64,000 bases of DNA from Paraburkholderia sprentiae WSM5005 (GTDB lineage Bacteria; Pseudomonadota; Gammaproteobacteria; Burkholderiales; Burkholderiaceae), in the NCBI RefSeq assembly GCF_001865575.2, contig NZ_CP017561.2, positions 1,302,001 to 1,366,000 on the forward strand. The letters run 5' to 3'. This document shows, in pieces, positions 42,146 to 52,979 of this stretch (the first letter of the stretch is position 1; each line of letters begins with the position of its first letter). A program made the translations under genes and the position numbers. A model generated the notes under the pieces. That model saw only the letters and a program-made list of their open reading frames with translations, had not been told where the DNA came from and ran no database searches.

Positions 42146-43492
42146 ATGGCCATCAAGCAAACCGGCGACATCGCGGCGCACCGGCTGTCGTCCGAACAGC
42201 TTTCGTGCGAATTCGGCGATATTGCGCCGCTGCTCGATCCGACGGCCGCCGCCGCCGCTGCGAGCCGCTGTCACTACTGCTACGACGCACCGTGTGTGCA
42301 GGCCTGTCCGACGCAAATCGACATTCCAGGCTTCATCCGCAAGATCGGCAACGGAAACCTGAAGGGCGCCGCCACCGATATTCTTTCCGCGAATCCATTG
42401 GGCGGCATGTGCGCGCGGGTGTGCCCGACGGAGATCCTTTGCGAAGGCGCGTGCGTGCGCAATCATCAGGACGCGCAGCCGGTGGCGATCGGCGCGTTGC
42501 AGCGGCATGCGACGGACTGGGCGATGGGGCGCGAGGCTGTGCAGTTCAAACGCTCGACGGACAGCGGGCGTCACGTGGCCGTCGTCGGGGCGGGTCCGGC
42601 GGGACTTGCGTGCGCGCATCGTCTGGCGGTGGCGGGGCATCGCGTGACGATCTACGACGCCCGCGATAAAGGCGGCGGCCTCAACGAATATGGCATCGCA
42701 GCGTATAAGAGCGTCGACGACTTCGCGCAACGGGAAGTGCGATGGCTGTTGTCGGTCGGCGGAATCGAGCTGGAGACCGGTGTCGCATTCGGTCGCGATA
42801 TCGCGCTCGAGACGTTGCGGCAGCACCACGATGCCGTGTTTCTTGCGGTCGGACTCGCAGGTGCGCGCGCGTTGGAACTCGAAGGCGAGTCGCTGGACGG
42901 CGTCATGAACGCGGTCGAATTCATCGAGCAGGTGCGTCAGGCGAAAGACCTGTCGACGGTACCGGTGGGGCGGCGCGTGATCGTGATCGGCGGTGGCAAC
43001 ACCGCTGTCGATGCCGCCGTGCAAAGCCGCAAGCTCGGCGCGACGAGCGTGACGATGGCGTACCGGCGCGGCCTCGAATCGATGAGCGCGACCTGGGCTG
43101 AGCGCGAATTCGCGCAGAAGCAGGGCGTGACGCTCATCACGCATGCGAAGCCGGTCCGCTTGATCGGCGGCGATCGATCAGTGTCAGGCGTCGAATTCGA
43201 GCGCTCCGTAAAGGGCGGCACGGAGCGCTTCACGCTGGAAGCCGACATGGTGCTCAAGGCCATCGGTCAGACACTGGTTGCGCTCGGGCTCGAGCGTGAG
43301 CTGTTGACGTTCGATCAAAGCCGGATTGCCGTCGATGCCGACATGCGTACGTCGTTGGACAAGGTTTGGGCGGGCGGCGATTGCGCGGCATCAGGCGGCC
43401 TCGATCTGACTGTGCAGGCCGTGCAGGACGGCAAGCTCGCGGCCGCATCGATCGATGCGGCTTTTGCGCTCGCCGCCGTCAAGGCAGCCTGA
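42146..43492 (+). CDS. preT: NAD-dependent dihydropyrimidine dehydrogenase subunit PreT
   Basis: 448 residues. N-terminal Fe-S helical domain (SRCHYCYDAPCVQACPTQIDIPGFIRKI, GGMCARVCPTEILCEGACVRN) as in the glutamate synthase small chain/PreT group. An FAD motif VAVVGAGPAGLACAHRLAVAGH sits at about residues 145-165 and an NAD motif VIVIGGGNTAVDAAVQSR in the middle. With PreA it reduces uracil/thymine to the 5,6-dihydro forms. ATG has GAAGGAACGTCT upstream. Followed by preA after 53 bases. Confidence 0.95.
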   Translation: MAIKQTGDIAAHRLSSEQLSCEFGDIAPLLDPTAAAAAASRCHYCYDAPCVQACPTQIDIPGFIRKIGNGNLKGAATDILSANPLGGMCARVCPTEILCEGACVRNHQDAQPVAIGALQRHATDWAMGREAVQFKRSTDSGRHVAVVGAGPAGLACAHRLAVAGHRVTIYDARDKGGGLNEYGIAAYKSVDDFAQREVRWLLSVGGIELETGVAFGRDIALETLRQHHDAVFLAVGLAGARALELEGESLDGVMNAVEFIEQVRQAKDLSTVPVGRRVIVIGGGNTAVDAAVQSRKLGATSVTMAYRRGLESMSATWAEREFAQKQGVTLITHAKPVRLIGGDRSVSGVEFERSVKGGTERFTLEADMVLKAIGQTLVALGLERELLTFDQSRIAVDADMRTSLDKVWAGGDCAASGGLDLTVQAVQDGKLAAASIDAAFALAAVKAA

Positions 43493-43545
43493 AAACGCAG
43501 ACGCACGCAACGTCATCCGCAAATCGAATCCCTACGGAGCCGAAC

Positions 43546-44856
43546 ATGGCCGATCTACGCTGCACGATTGCCGGCATCACTTCGCCGAATCCCTTCTGGC
43601 TCGCGTCGGCGCCGCCGACCGACAAAGCCTATAACGTGAACCGTGCATTCGAGGCGGGCTGGGGCGGTGTCGTGTGGAAGACGCTCGGGCTCGATCCGCA
43701 TGTGGTCAACGTCAGTTCGCGTTACGGCGCGGTGCAATGGAACGGCCAGCGCATTGCGGGTCTGAACAACGTCGAACTGATCACCGACCGTCCACTCGAT
43801 GTCAATCTGCGCGAGATCAGACAGGTCAAGCGCGACTGGCCGGAGCGCGCGTTGATCGTCTCGCTGATGGTGCCTTGCAACGAGCGCGACTGGAAGTGGA
43901 TTTTGCCGCTCGTCGAGGACACCGGCGCCGACGCCGTCGAACTGAACTTCGGTTGTCCGCATGGAATGAGCGAGCGCGGCATGGGTTCGGCTGTCGGCCA
44001 GGTTCCCGAGTATGTCGAGATGGTCACCCGCTGGGTCAAGGAAGGCACGAAGCTACCCTGTCTGGTGAAGCTCACGCCGAACGTCAGCGACATCCGCATG
44101 GGTTCGCGTGCCGCCTACAAGGGCGGCGCGGACGGTGTGTCGCTGATCAATACGATCAACTCGATCGTCGCGGTCGATCTCGACCAGATGGCGCCGATGC
44201 CGACCGTCGACGGCAAGGGCACGCACGGCGGCTATTGCGGTCCCGCGGTCAAGCCGATTGCGCTGAACATGGTCGCTGAAATCGCGCGCGACCCGCAAAC
44301 GCCGAATCTGCCGATCTCCGGCATAGGCGGCATTTCGTCGTGGCGCGATGCGGTCGAGTTCATGGTGCTGGGCGCCGGCAGTGTGCAGGTATGCACGGCA
44401 GCGATGCACTACGGCTTTCGCATCGTGTCCGATCTCGCGGACGGTCTGTCGAACTGGATGGACGAAAAAGGCTACGCGACGCTCGACGATATCCGCGGCC
44501 GCGCCGTGCCGAACGTCACCGACTGGAAGTACCTGAATCTCAAGTACGACATCAAGGCGCGCATCGATCAGGACACTTGCATCCAGTGCGGCCTCTGTCA
44601 TATCGCCTGCGAGGACACCTCGCACCAGGCGATCACGCGTGAGAAAGACGGCAAGCGTCATTTCGAAGTGATCGATGCAGCGTGCGTCGGGTGCAATCTT
44701 TGCATGCATGTGTGTCCGGTCGAGCAATGCATCACGATGGAGCGTGTCGATAGCGGCGAGTACGCGAACTGGACCACGCATCCGAACAATCCGGCGCATG
44801 TCGTTGCAGGCGCAGCGGAAACGGCTGATGCGGAGCAAGCGGCCAAAGTAGCCTGA
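43546..44856 (+). CDS. preA: NAD-dependent dihydropyrimidine dehydrogenase subunit PreA
   Basis: 436 residues. FMN-binding dihydroorotate-dehydrogenase-like barrel (NPFWLASAPPTDKAYNV, VELNFGCPHGMSERGMGSAVGQ, SLINTINSI, PISGIGGISSWRDAVEFM). The C-terminal ferredoxin domain has two clusters: CIQCGLCHIACED and CVGCNLCMHVCPVEQC. It is the catalytic half of PreTA. CGGAGCCGAAC precedes ATG. Extra about 20 residues at the C-terminus are Ala/Glu-rich. Confidence 0.95.
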   Translation: MADLRCTIAGITSPNPFWLASAPPTDKAYNVNRAFEAGWGGVVWKTLGLDPHVVNVSSRYGAVQWNGQRIAGLNNVELITDRPLDVNLREIRQVKRDWPERALIVSLMVPCNERDWKWILPLVEDTGADAVELNFGCPHGMSERGMGSAVGQVPEYVEMVTRWVKEGTKLPCLVKLTPNVSDIRMGSRAAYKGGADGVSLINTINSIVAVDLDQMAPMPTVDGKGTHGGYCGPAVKPIALNMVAEIARDPQTPNLPISGIGGISSWRDAVEFMVLGAGSVQVCTAAMHYGFRIVSDLADGLSNWMDEKGYATLDDIRGRAVPNVTDWKYLNLKYDIKARIDQDTCIQCGLCHIACEDTSHQAITREKDGKRHFEVIDAACVGCNLCMHVCPVEQCITMERVDSGEYANWTTHPNNPAHVVAGAAETADAEQAAKVA

Positions 44857-44903
44857 AAAAGGCGGCACCCACAATCAACGGACAATCAAGTGGAGATCCA
44901 TCG

Positions 44904-46412
44904 ATGAAGCAGACAGCGCAATCCGCCGACGCGTCGCATGCGACCGGCACGCACGGCGGTAGTCTCTATAACGACGACCTCGCGCCGACGGGCCCGGCGC
45001 AGCGCACATGGAGGTGGTATCACTTCGCGGCGCTGTGGGTCGGCATGGTGATGAACATCGCGTCATACATGCTCGCGGCCGGCTTGACGGAGGCGGGCAT
45101 GTCGCCGTGGCAGGCGGTGTCGACGGTGTTGCTCGGCAATCTGATCGTGCTGGCGCCGATGCTTCTGATCGGACACGCGGGCGCCAAGCACGGCATCCCG
45201 TACGCGGTGCTCGTGCGCTCGTCGTTCGGCACCCAGGGCGCCAAGCTGCCCGCGATGTTGCGAGCGATCGTCGCGTGCGGCTGGTATGGCATCCAGACGT
45301 GGCTCGGCGGGAGTGCGATCTATACGCTGCTCAACATCCTGACGGGCAATGCGCTGCATGGCGCGGCGCTGCCGTTCCTCGATATCTCGGCCGGACAGCT
45401 CGCCTGCTTTATGGCGTTCTGGGCGTTGCAGATCTACTTCATCGTGCATGGCACCGATTCGATTCGTCGGCTCGAAAGCTGGTCGGCGCCGATCAAGGTC
45501 GTGATGTGCATTGCGCTGGTGTGGTGGGCGACATCGAAAGCGGGCGGCATCGGCTCGATGCTGTCAGCGCCGTCGCAGTTCGTAGCGGGCGGCAAGAAGG
45601 AAGGGCTTTTCTGGGTGACGTTCTGGCCGAGCCTGACCGCCATGGTCGGCTTCTGGGCGACGCTCGCGCTGAATATTCCCGATTTCACGCGCTTTGCGAA
45701 GACCCAGCGCGATCAGATCGTCGGCCAGTCGATCGGATTGCCGGTGCCGATGGCGCTGCTGTCGGTGATCTCGGTCGTCGTTACCTCGGCCACGGTCGTG
45801 ATCTACGGCAAGGCCATCTGGGACCCGATCGATCTGACGAGCCGCATGACGGGCATCGGCGTCGGCATCGCGCTCGTCATTCTCACGCTCGACACGATGT
45901 GCTGCAATCTCGCCGCGAATCTGGTCGGCCCTGCCTACGACTTCTCGAGTCTGTGGCCGAAGCGCATTTCGTACCGCACCGGCGGCTTCATCACGGCAAG
46001 CATCGCGATCGGGATGATGCCGTGGAAGATTTTGGCGACGACGCAGGGCTACATCTTCACCTGGCTCGTCGGCTATTCCGCGCTGCTGGGTCCGGTCGCA
46101 GGCATCCTGATGGTCGACTATTTCTTCATTCGCGGCACGCGGCTCGAACAGCGCGACTTGTTCGACGAAAACGGCGAATACAGCTATACGGGCGGCTGGA
46201 ACCTGGCCGCCGTCGTCGCGCTGGCGATCGGCGTGCTACCTAATCTGCCGGGCTTTTTGCACACGGCGTTCCCCGCATCGTTCCCGAACGTGCCGGCCTT
46301 TCTCAACACGCTCTACACGTATGCATGGTTCGTGGGACTGGCGCTCGCATCGATCGTCTACGGCACATGGATGAAGCTGCGCAGTGCGGGCACGAGCATG
46401 GCGAACGCTTGA
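44904..46412 (+). CDS. NCS1-family nucleobase:cation symporter
   Basis: 502 residues with 12 predicted membrane segments. NCS1 signatures: start TGPAQRTWRWYHFAALWVGMVMNIASYMLAAGL, GIQTWLGGSAIYTLLN, NIPDFTRFAKTQRDQIVGQSIGLP, and NLAANLVGPAYDFSSLWPKRISYRTGGFITA. In this operon it should import uracil, thymine or hydantoin-like bases (the uracil/allantoin type of the family). GGAGATCCATCG precedes ATG. It sits between preA and dihydropyrimidinase. Confidence 0.93.
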   Translation: MKQTAQSADASHATGTHGGSLYNDDLAPTGPAQRTWRWYHFAALWVGMVMNIASYMLAAGLTEAGMSPWQAVSTVLLGNLIVLAPMLLIGHAGAKHGIPYAVLVRSSFGTQGAKLPAMLRAIVACGWYGIQTWLGGSAIYTLLNILTGNALHGAALPFLDISAGQLACFMAFWALQIYFIVHGTDSIRRLESWSAPIKVVMCIALVWWATSKAGGIGSMLSAPSQFVAGGKKEGLFWVTFWPSLTAMVGFWATLALNIPDFTRFAKTQRDQIVGQSIGLPVPMALLSVISVVVTSATVVIYGKAIWDPIDLTSRMTGIGVGIALVILTLDTMCCNLAANLVGPAYDFSSLWPKRISYRTGGFITASIAIGMMPWKILATTQGYIFTWLVGYSALLGPVAGILMVDYFFIRGTRLEQRDLFDENGEYSYTGGWNLAAVVALAIGVLPNLPGFLHTAFPASFPNVPAFLNTLYTYAWFVGLALASIVYGTWMKLRSAGTSMANA

Positions 46413-46426
46413 ATTTCGTGATTTGA

Positions 46427-47893
<1,467 letters not shown>

Positions 47894-48056
47894 GGTACTG
47901 ATCGGGCGACCGGCCCCTCGGCGCGGCTGAGGCGACGTGTCACGCGCGCGCGACGAATCGGCGGGAACGGTGCTTGCGGCAATGCAGCAGGAAGTCCGTG
48001 CACCCTTGGCCAACCGACGTGGAAAGATCCACGGCTCAACCCTCGAGGAGTCGAAG

Positions 48057-48560
48057 ATGACTGAACATGCCATTGCATTGCCCAACGACCTTCATAGCAG
48101 AGCGTCCCAACGTGCGGCATCGACTGCTGCCGGAATGAACGATCTGGCGGAGCTCTGCGTCGGCACCGCCGAGCGCATCGCGGAACTCAACAGCCGGGCG
48201 ATACACACGACAATCGACGAGCAGCGTGCGATCGCGCTGGAAGCCACCGACGAATGCTCACCGTTCGGCGCATGGCGCTTGCAGACGAGCTACGCGCTCG
48301 CGGGCACGGCGAAGGCGGTGGCCTATTGGCGGCATTTCAATGCGATCGTACTGGACGCCGTGGTCAACGCTGTCAACGTTGCAGAAACCCGAGTGAATAG
48401 CAATTTCATGGCGTTGAATGGCGCCTTCGAGGACACCGCGTCAGGCGTCGCTTCGTCGATTCTGACGGGCGATCCCGCCCCGGCAGTTCGAGGCGTGGAT
48501 CAGGCCGTGCAGATTCTCGACACCGACGGCAAAGCAGTGGTGCCGCCTCGTTCGCACTAG
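48057..48560 (+). CDS. Phasin-family protein
   Basis: 167 residues, mainly helical and without signal or membrane segment. Phasin-like pattern: LAELCVGTAERIAELNSRAIHTTIDEQRAIALEATDE, AWRLQTSYALAGTAKAVAYWRHFNAI, VNAVNVAETRVNSNFMALNGAFEDTA. Phasins coat polyhydroxyalkanoate granules; several Burkholderia stress loci encode extra copies. GAGGAGTCGAAG precedes ATG. It follows dihydropyrimidinase by about 160 bases; a link with pyrimidine breakdown is unclear. Confidence 0.75.
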   Translation: MTEHAIALPNDLHSRASQRAASTAAGMNDLAELCVGTAERIAELNSRAIHTTIDEQRAIALEATDECSPFGAWRLQTSYALAGTAKAVAYWRHFNAIVLDAVVNAVNVAETRVNSNFMALNGAFEDTASGVASSILTGDPAPAVRGVDQAVQILDTDGKAVVPPRSH

Positions 48561-48765
48561 GCGCCCGGACGCCTACCGCGCGGTCCGGCAGTCGAGTCTG
48601 CAAAGGGCCGCGCCCACGCTTCATATCGAAACCGTTATACCGCCCATAACGGAGTTTGTTTTCGGCCGGGATATTGGCTCCGCACCATTTCCGCTGACAT
48701 GACGCGCCAAGGCCCTCCGCTGGTGGGCCGGCCGCGTTATCCGTTTTCCCGTCCCCGGAGATTTC

Positions 48766-49878
48766 ATGACAATAAAAATGGTTCGCGCCGCCGTCCGCTC
48801 GCTGTCTTACCCCGCCACGCTGCTAGCCGTACTGGGCGCCTCTGCGGCGTTGAACACCGCCGTCATGGCCGCCCAGCCGATGGGTGTCGCGTTCGTCTAT
48901 CTCGGCAACCCCGGCGATGCAGGCTGGACCTACGCGCACGAGCAAGGCGTCAAGGCGATCGAAGCGCAGTTCGGCGACAAGATCAAGGTCACTCGCGTCG
49001 AGAACGTGCCCGAATCGGCCGACTCGGAGCGCGTGTTCCGCGACCTGGCGAGCAAAGGCAACAAGATCATCGTTGGTTCGAGCTTTGGCTTCCAGGACTT
49101 CGAACTGAAGACGGCGAAGGATTATCCCGACGTTGTGTTCGAGCATGCGACCGGCTACAAGAAAGCCGCAAACTTCGCGACGTATGACGTGCGCACGTAT
49201 CAGAGCGCGTATCTGGCGGGGCTCGTCGGCGGCTATACGACCAAGACGGGCACGCTGGGCTTCGTAGGATCCGTTCCTGTTCCTGAAGTGGTGCGCAACA
49301 TCGACGCATTTACGATGGGTGCTCGCTCGGTCAATCCGAATGCGAAGGTGAAGGTGGTATGGATCAACAGCTGGTTCGATCCCGGCAAGGAGAAGCAGGC
49401 GGCTGAAACGTTGATCGGGCAGGGCGCCGACGTGCTGATTCAGAACACCGATTCGACGGCGACGATGCAGACGGCCGAGCAAAAGAAGGTGCATGCGTTC
49501 GGCTGGGACTCCGACATGAAGAAGTTCGGCCCGAATGCGCAACTCGGCGCATGTGTGAGCAACTGGGGCGTCTACTACTCGCATCTGATCGAACAGGTGC
49601 AGGCGGGCAGATGGACCAACGCGCCGACGTGGTGGGGCCTCAAGGAGAAAGCCATCGACCTTGCCAGCATCAACCGGGACGCCGTCTCGCCGGGCGCGCA
49701 AAAGGCGCTGGCGCAAAAACGCGACGACATCATAGCCGGCAGGTTCGATCCGTTCGCCGGGCCGATCAAGGATCAGAGCGGTGCAATCAAGGTCGCCCTG
49801 GGCAAGTCGCTCTCCGACGCCGAACTGCTGCGGCTCAACTGGTTCGTAGAGGGCGTCGATGGCTCGCTACCGAAGTAG
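48766..49878 (+). CDS. BMP-family ABC transporter substrate-binding protein
   Basis: 370 residues. Signal peptide to about residue 36 (TLLAVLGASAALNTAVMAAQ). Mature BMP/PnrA-type fold: VAFVYLGNPGDAGWTYAHEQGVKAIE, IIVGSSFGFQDF, YLAGLVGGYTTKTGTLGFVGSVPVPEVVRNIDAF, IQNTDSTATMQTAEQKKVHAFGWDSDM. Family members bind purine/pyrimidine nucleosides. No ATPase or permease gene follows in the window, so it is an orphan here; downstream of pyrimidine genes it may feed nucleobase/nucleoside uptake. CCGGAG lies before ATG. Confidence 0.9.
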   Translation: MTIKMVRAAVRSLSYPATLLAVLGASAALNTAVMAAQPMGVAFVYLGNPGDAGWTYAHEQGVKAIEAQFGDKIKVTRVENVPESADSERVFRDLASKGNKIIVGSSFGFQDFELKTAKDYPDVVFEHATGYKKAANFATYDVRTYQSAYLAGLVGGYTTKTGTLGFVGSVPVPEVVRNIDAFTMGARSVNPNAKVKVVWINSWFDPGKEKQAAETLIGQGADVLIQNTDSTATMQTAEQKKVHAFGWDSDMKKFGPNAQLGACVSNWGVYYSHLIEQVQAGRWTNAPTWWGLKEKAIDLASINRDAVSPGAQKALAQKRDDIIAGRFDPFAGPIKDQSGAIKVALGKSLSDAELLRLNWFVEGVDGSLPK

Positions 49879-50062
49879 CGCCTTCAACGTCCGATTAAAG
49901 CGTCGAGACGAGACGCCCTAGGACCAAAGTCTCATGTCGTTTGACGCTTGCACGCGCTAAGCTGGCAACCGGTACACCGCCTCGGGCGTCCATCCATGTC
50001 GCCGTCAACGGGGTCGACACCGTTCACTTGTGGTCGAGGCTACAAGGACAGGAGGCGCCAGC
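49879..50062. other. Intergenic region before phosphoketolase
   Basis: About 184 bases that should carry the promoter of the phosphoketolase group. Small inverted repeats are visible (GCGTC-N7-GACGC near 49900). I found no clear FNR, NarL or sigma-54 site by eye. Confidence 0.35.
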
Positions 50063-52459
50063 ATGAACAACGATCGCGCATCGGATGCTTCGCATCACGC
50101 CACGCTTTCAGGCGAGGAACTCGGGCGCATCGACGCCTGGTGGCGCGCCTGCAATTATCTTTCGGTTGGAATGATTTATCTCAGAGACAATCCGCTTTTG
50201 CGTGAACCTCTGAACGTCGCACACGTTAAGCACCGTCTGCTCGGACATTGGGGCGCAAGCCCCGCGCTGTCGTTCGTCTGGGCTCACCTGAATCGCGTGA
50301 TCAAGCGCGATGATCTCGACGTGATCTTCATGGCCGGCCCCGGACACGGTGCGTCGGGCGTACTGGGCCCCGCTTATCTGGAAGGCACCTACTCGGAGGT
50401 GTACCCGGACAAGAGCGAGGACGCCGAAGGCATGCAGAAGTTCTTCAAGCAGTTCTCGTTTCCGGGGCATATTGGCTCACATGTGACGCCCGAGACGCCC
50501 GGCTCGATTCACGAAGGTGGTGAACTCGGCTACAGCCTTTCACATGCTTACGGCGCGGCGCTCGATAACCCCGATCTGATCGTCGCCTGCGTGGTCGGCG
50601 ATGGCGAGGCCGAGACCGGCCCACTCGCCACCGCGTGGCATTCGAACAAGTTCATCAATCCGGTGCGCGATGGCACCGTCCTGCCGATCCTGAACCTGAA
50701 CGGCTACAAGATCGCCAATCCGACGATCCTCTCGCGCATCAGCCATCAGGAACTGAAGGCGCTATTCGAGGGCTATGGCTATACGCCGTATTTTGTCGAG
50801 GGATCGGAGCCGTCGGAGATGCATCAGAAGATGGCCGGCACGCTCGACACGGTCATCAGCGAAATCCGCGCGATTCACGAAAGGACGCGTGCCAACGGTA
50901 ACCCCGAGCGTCCACGCTGGCCGATGATCGTGCTGCGTACGCCGAAGGGCTGGACCGGACCCAAGGAGATCAAAGGCCACAAGGTCGAGGGTTCGTGGCG
51001 TTCGCACCAGGTGCCGTTTTCCGATGTGCGCGGCAACCCCGCGAATCTCGAACTGCTGGAAAGCTGGCTGCGCAGCTACAAGGCCGACGAGTTGTTCGAC
51101 GACAACGGCCAGTTGATCGCTGAGCTGCGCGAGCTTGCGCCGCAAGGGCCACGCCGCATGAGCGCCAATCCGCATGCGAACGGCGGCGTGCTGCGCCGCG
51201 AGTTGAAGCTGCCGGACTTCCGCGACTACGCGGTCGAGGTCGCCCATGCCGGCAAGGTGCTGCGCGAGAATACCCAGCCGCTCGGCCAGTTCCTGCGCGA
51301 CACGATGCGTTGCAATATGAACACGTTTCGCGTCTTCGGCCCCGACGAGACCGCGTCCAATCGTTTGCAGGCCATCTACGAGGTGAGCAGGAAAGTATGG
51401 ATGGCCGACATGCTGCCGGAGGACGACGACGGCGGCGAACTCGCACGCGACGGCCGCGTGATGGAGATGCTCTCCGAACACACGCTGATGGGTTGGCTCG
51501 AAGGCTATCTGCTGTCCGGCCGTCATGGCTTCTTTCACACTTACGAAGCGTTCGCCCACGTGGTGGACTCGATGTTCAACCAGCACGCGAAGTGGCTGGA
51601 CGTGTGCAAGAACCATGTGCCGTGGCGCGCTTCGGTGGCCTCGGAGAACATCCTGCTTTCGTCGACGGTATGGCGTCAGGATCATAACGGCTTCTCGCAT
51701 CAGGACCCCGGTTTCATCGACCTCGTGACCAACAAGAGCCCGTCGGTCACGCGCGTCTATTTACCGCCGGACGCCAACACGCTGCTCGTCGTCGCGGATC
51801 GATGCCTGCGCTCGACCGACTGCATCAATGTGATCGTCGCCGACAAGCAGAAGCATCTGCAATTCACCACCATCGACGAAGCGGTCGTGCATTGCGCAAA
51901 GGGCATGGGCGTATGGCGGCGTGCGAGCAATGACGAAGACATGGAAGCCGATGCGGTGATGGCTTCATGCGGCGACGTCGCCACGCAGGAAGCACTCGCG
52001 GCCACGGCTATCTTGCGCGAGCGTCTGCCCGAGCTGAAGCTGCGCTTCGTGAACGTGGTCGATCTGTTCAAGATGCAGCCGGTGACCGAGCATCCGCACG
52101 GCTCGACCGAGCGCGAGTTCGACAGTCTGTTTACCGTCGACAAGCCCGTGATCTTCAATTTCCACGGCTACCCGTGGCTGATCCACAAGCTGGCGTATCG
52201 CTTTCGCAATCACGAGAATCTGCACGTTCGCGGCTACACCGAGAAAGGCAACATCAATACACCGCTCGAACTGGCGATCCTCAACAAGGTGGACCGCTTC
52301 AATCTGGTGCTCGACGTGCTCGACCGCGTGCCGCGCTTGCAGGGCAGAACCGCGCATCTGCGCGAGGACATGAGGAACGCAATCATTCTCAACCTGAACT
52401 ACGCGCACGAGCACGGCACCGATAGCCCGGAGATTTCCGAATGGGTGTGGCCGTACTGA
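50063..52459 (+). CDS. xfp: Phosphoketolase (D-xylulose 5-phosphate/fructose 6-phosphate)
   Basis: 798 residues, TPP enzyme. It splits xylulose-5-P or fructose-6-P with phosphate into acetyl-P plus a C3/C4 sugar phosphate. Signatures: [42 protein letters not shown] motif [37 protein letters not shown]. Length is normal for the family (about 790). AGGAGGCGCCAGC precedes ATG. It heads a same-strand group with an EIIA-like protein and glycogen genes. A stem-loop follows its stop. Confidence 0.95.
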   Translation: MNNDRASDASHHATLSGEELGRIDAWWRACNYLSVGMIYLRDNPLLREPLNVAHVKHRLLGHWGASPALSFVWAHLNRVIKRDDLDVIFMAGPGHGASGVLGPAYLEGTYSEVYPDKSEDAEGMQKFFKQFSFPGHIGSHVTPETPGSIHEGGELGYSLSHAYGAALDNPDLIVACVVGDGEAETGPLATAWHSNKFINPVRDGTVLPILNLNGYKIANPTILSRISHQELKALFEGYGYTPYFVEGSEPSEMHQKMAGTLDTVISEIRAIHERTRANGNPERPRWPMIVLRTPKGWTGPKEIKGHKVEGSWRSHQVPFSDVRGNPANLELLESWLRSYKADELFDDNGQLIAELRELAPQGPRRMSANPHANGGVLRRELKLPDFRDYAVEVAHAGKVLRENTQPLGQFLRDTMRCNMNTFRVFGPDETASNRLQAIYEVSRKVWMADMLPEDDDGGELARDGRVMEMLSEHTLMGWLEGYLLSGRHGFFHTYEAFAHVVDSMFNQHAKWLDVCKNHVPWRASVASENILLSSTVWRQDHNGFSHQDPGFIDLVTNKSPSVTRVYLPPDANTLLVVADRCLRSTDCINVIVADKQKHLQFTTIDEAVVHCAKGMGVWRRASNDEDMEADAVMASCGDVATQEALAATAILRERLPELKLRFVNVVDLFKMQPVTEHPHGSTEREFDSLFTVDKPVIFNFHGYPWLIHKLAYRFRNHENLHVRGYTEKGNINTPLELAILNKVDRFNLVLDVLDRVPRLQGRTAHLREDMRNAIILNLNYAHEHGTDSPEISEWVWPY

Positions 52460-52475
52460 CCGGTTCGTAGTGGGC

Positions 52476-52500
52476 GCCGTGCATCGCTCGCTCGCACGGC
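52476..52500 (+). other. Stem-loop after phosphoketolase gene
   Basis: GCCGTGC and GCACGGC arms (7 bases, perfect) enclose an 11-base loop, 16 bases after the stop. No T-run. Likely an mRNA stability or partial termination hairpin between xfp and the EIIA-like gene. Confidence 0.5.
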
Positions 52501-52550
52501 TCGGATCGACTGCATTCAGGCGAGCGTCGAAAGCATGAGGGGTCGTCGCA

Positions 52551-52961
52551 ATGAAAGCTCCTGAGCATCCTCTGCGTATCGCGCTGATCGCGCCACTTTC
52601 AGGCGTCATGGGGCCGCTCGATAGCGTGCCCGATCCGGTCTTCGCGCAGAAGATGGGCGACGGCGTGTCGATCGATCCGACTTCGGACGAGTTGCTCTCG
52701 CCGCTTGCCGGCAAGGTCACGCAGCTGCATCAGTCCAGCCACGCGGTGGCGATCATCGGCGAAAGCGGGCTAGAAGTCCTGCTCCACATCGGACTCGACG
52801 CCGTGCTACTGCGCGGCGAGGGCTTTATGCCGCTGGTCAACGAAGGCGACACGGTCGCGCTCGGCACACCGCTGATCCGTTTCGACCCGGTGGTGGTCGG
52901 CGCGGAGGATCTCGCGAATGCGCTGCGCTGGACACCGGCAATCCATCCAACCCCGGCATGA
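52551..52961 (+). CDS. Stand-alone PTS EIIA-Glc-like protein
   Basis: 136 residues, EIIA type 1 (Crr-like) domain. The two key His residues are present with the correct 15-residue spacing: His64 in SSHAVAI and His79 in LEVLLHIGLDAVLL (E. coli EIIA-Glc His75 and His90). Also LLSPLAGKVTQL and NEGDTVALGTPLIRF. No EIIB/EIIC or HPr gene is near. Located between phosphoketolase and glycogen phosphorylase, it may be regulatory and tie sugar-PTS state to glycogen breakdown (inference). GAGGGGTCGTCGCA precedes ATG. Confidence 0.88.
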   Translation: MKAPEHPLRIALIAPLSGVMGPLDSVPDPVFAQKMGDGVSIDPTSDELLSPLAGKVTQLHQSSHAVAIIGESGLEVLLHIGLDAVLLRGEGFMPLVNEGDTVALGTPLIRFDPVVVGAEDLANALRWTPAIHPTPA

Positions 52962-52979
52962 CAGGCGAGGGCAGCGATC

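Noticed and set aside
49895..49920. GCGTC-N7-GACGC as a terminator after the BMP gene
   Set aside because: The stem is only five bases and there is no T-run.
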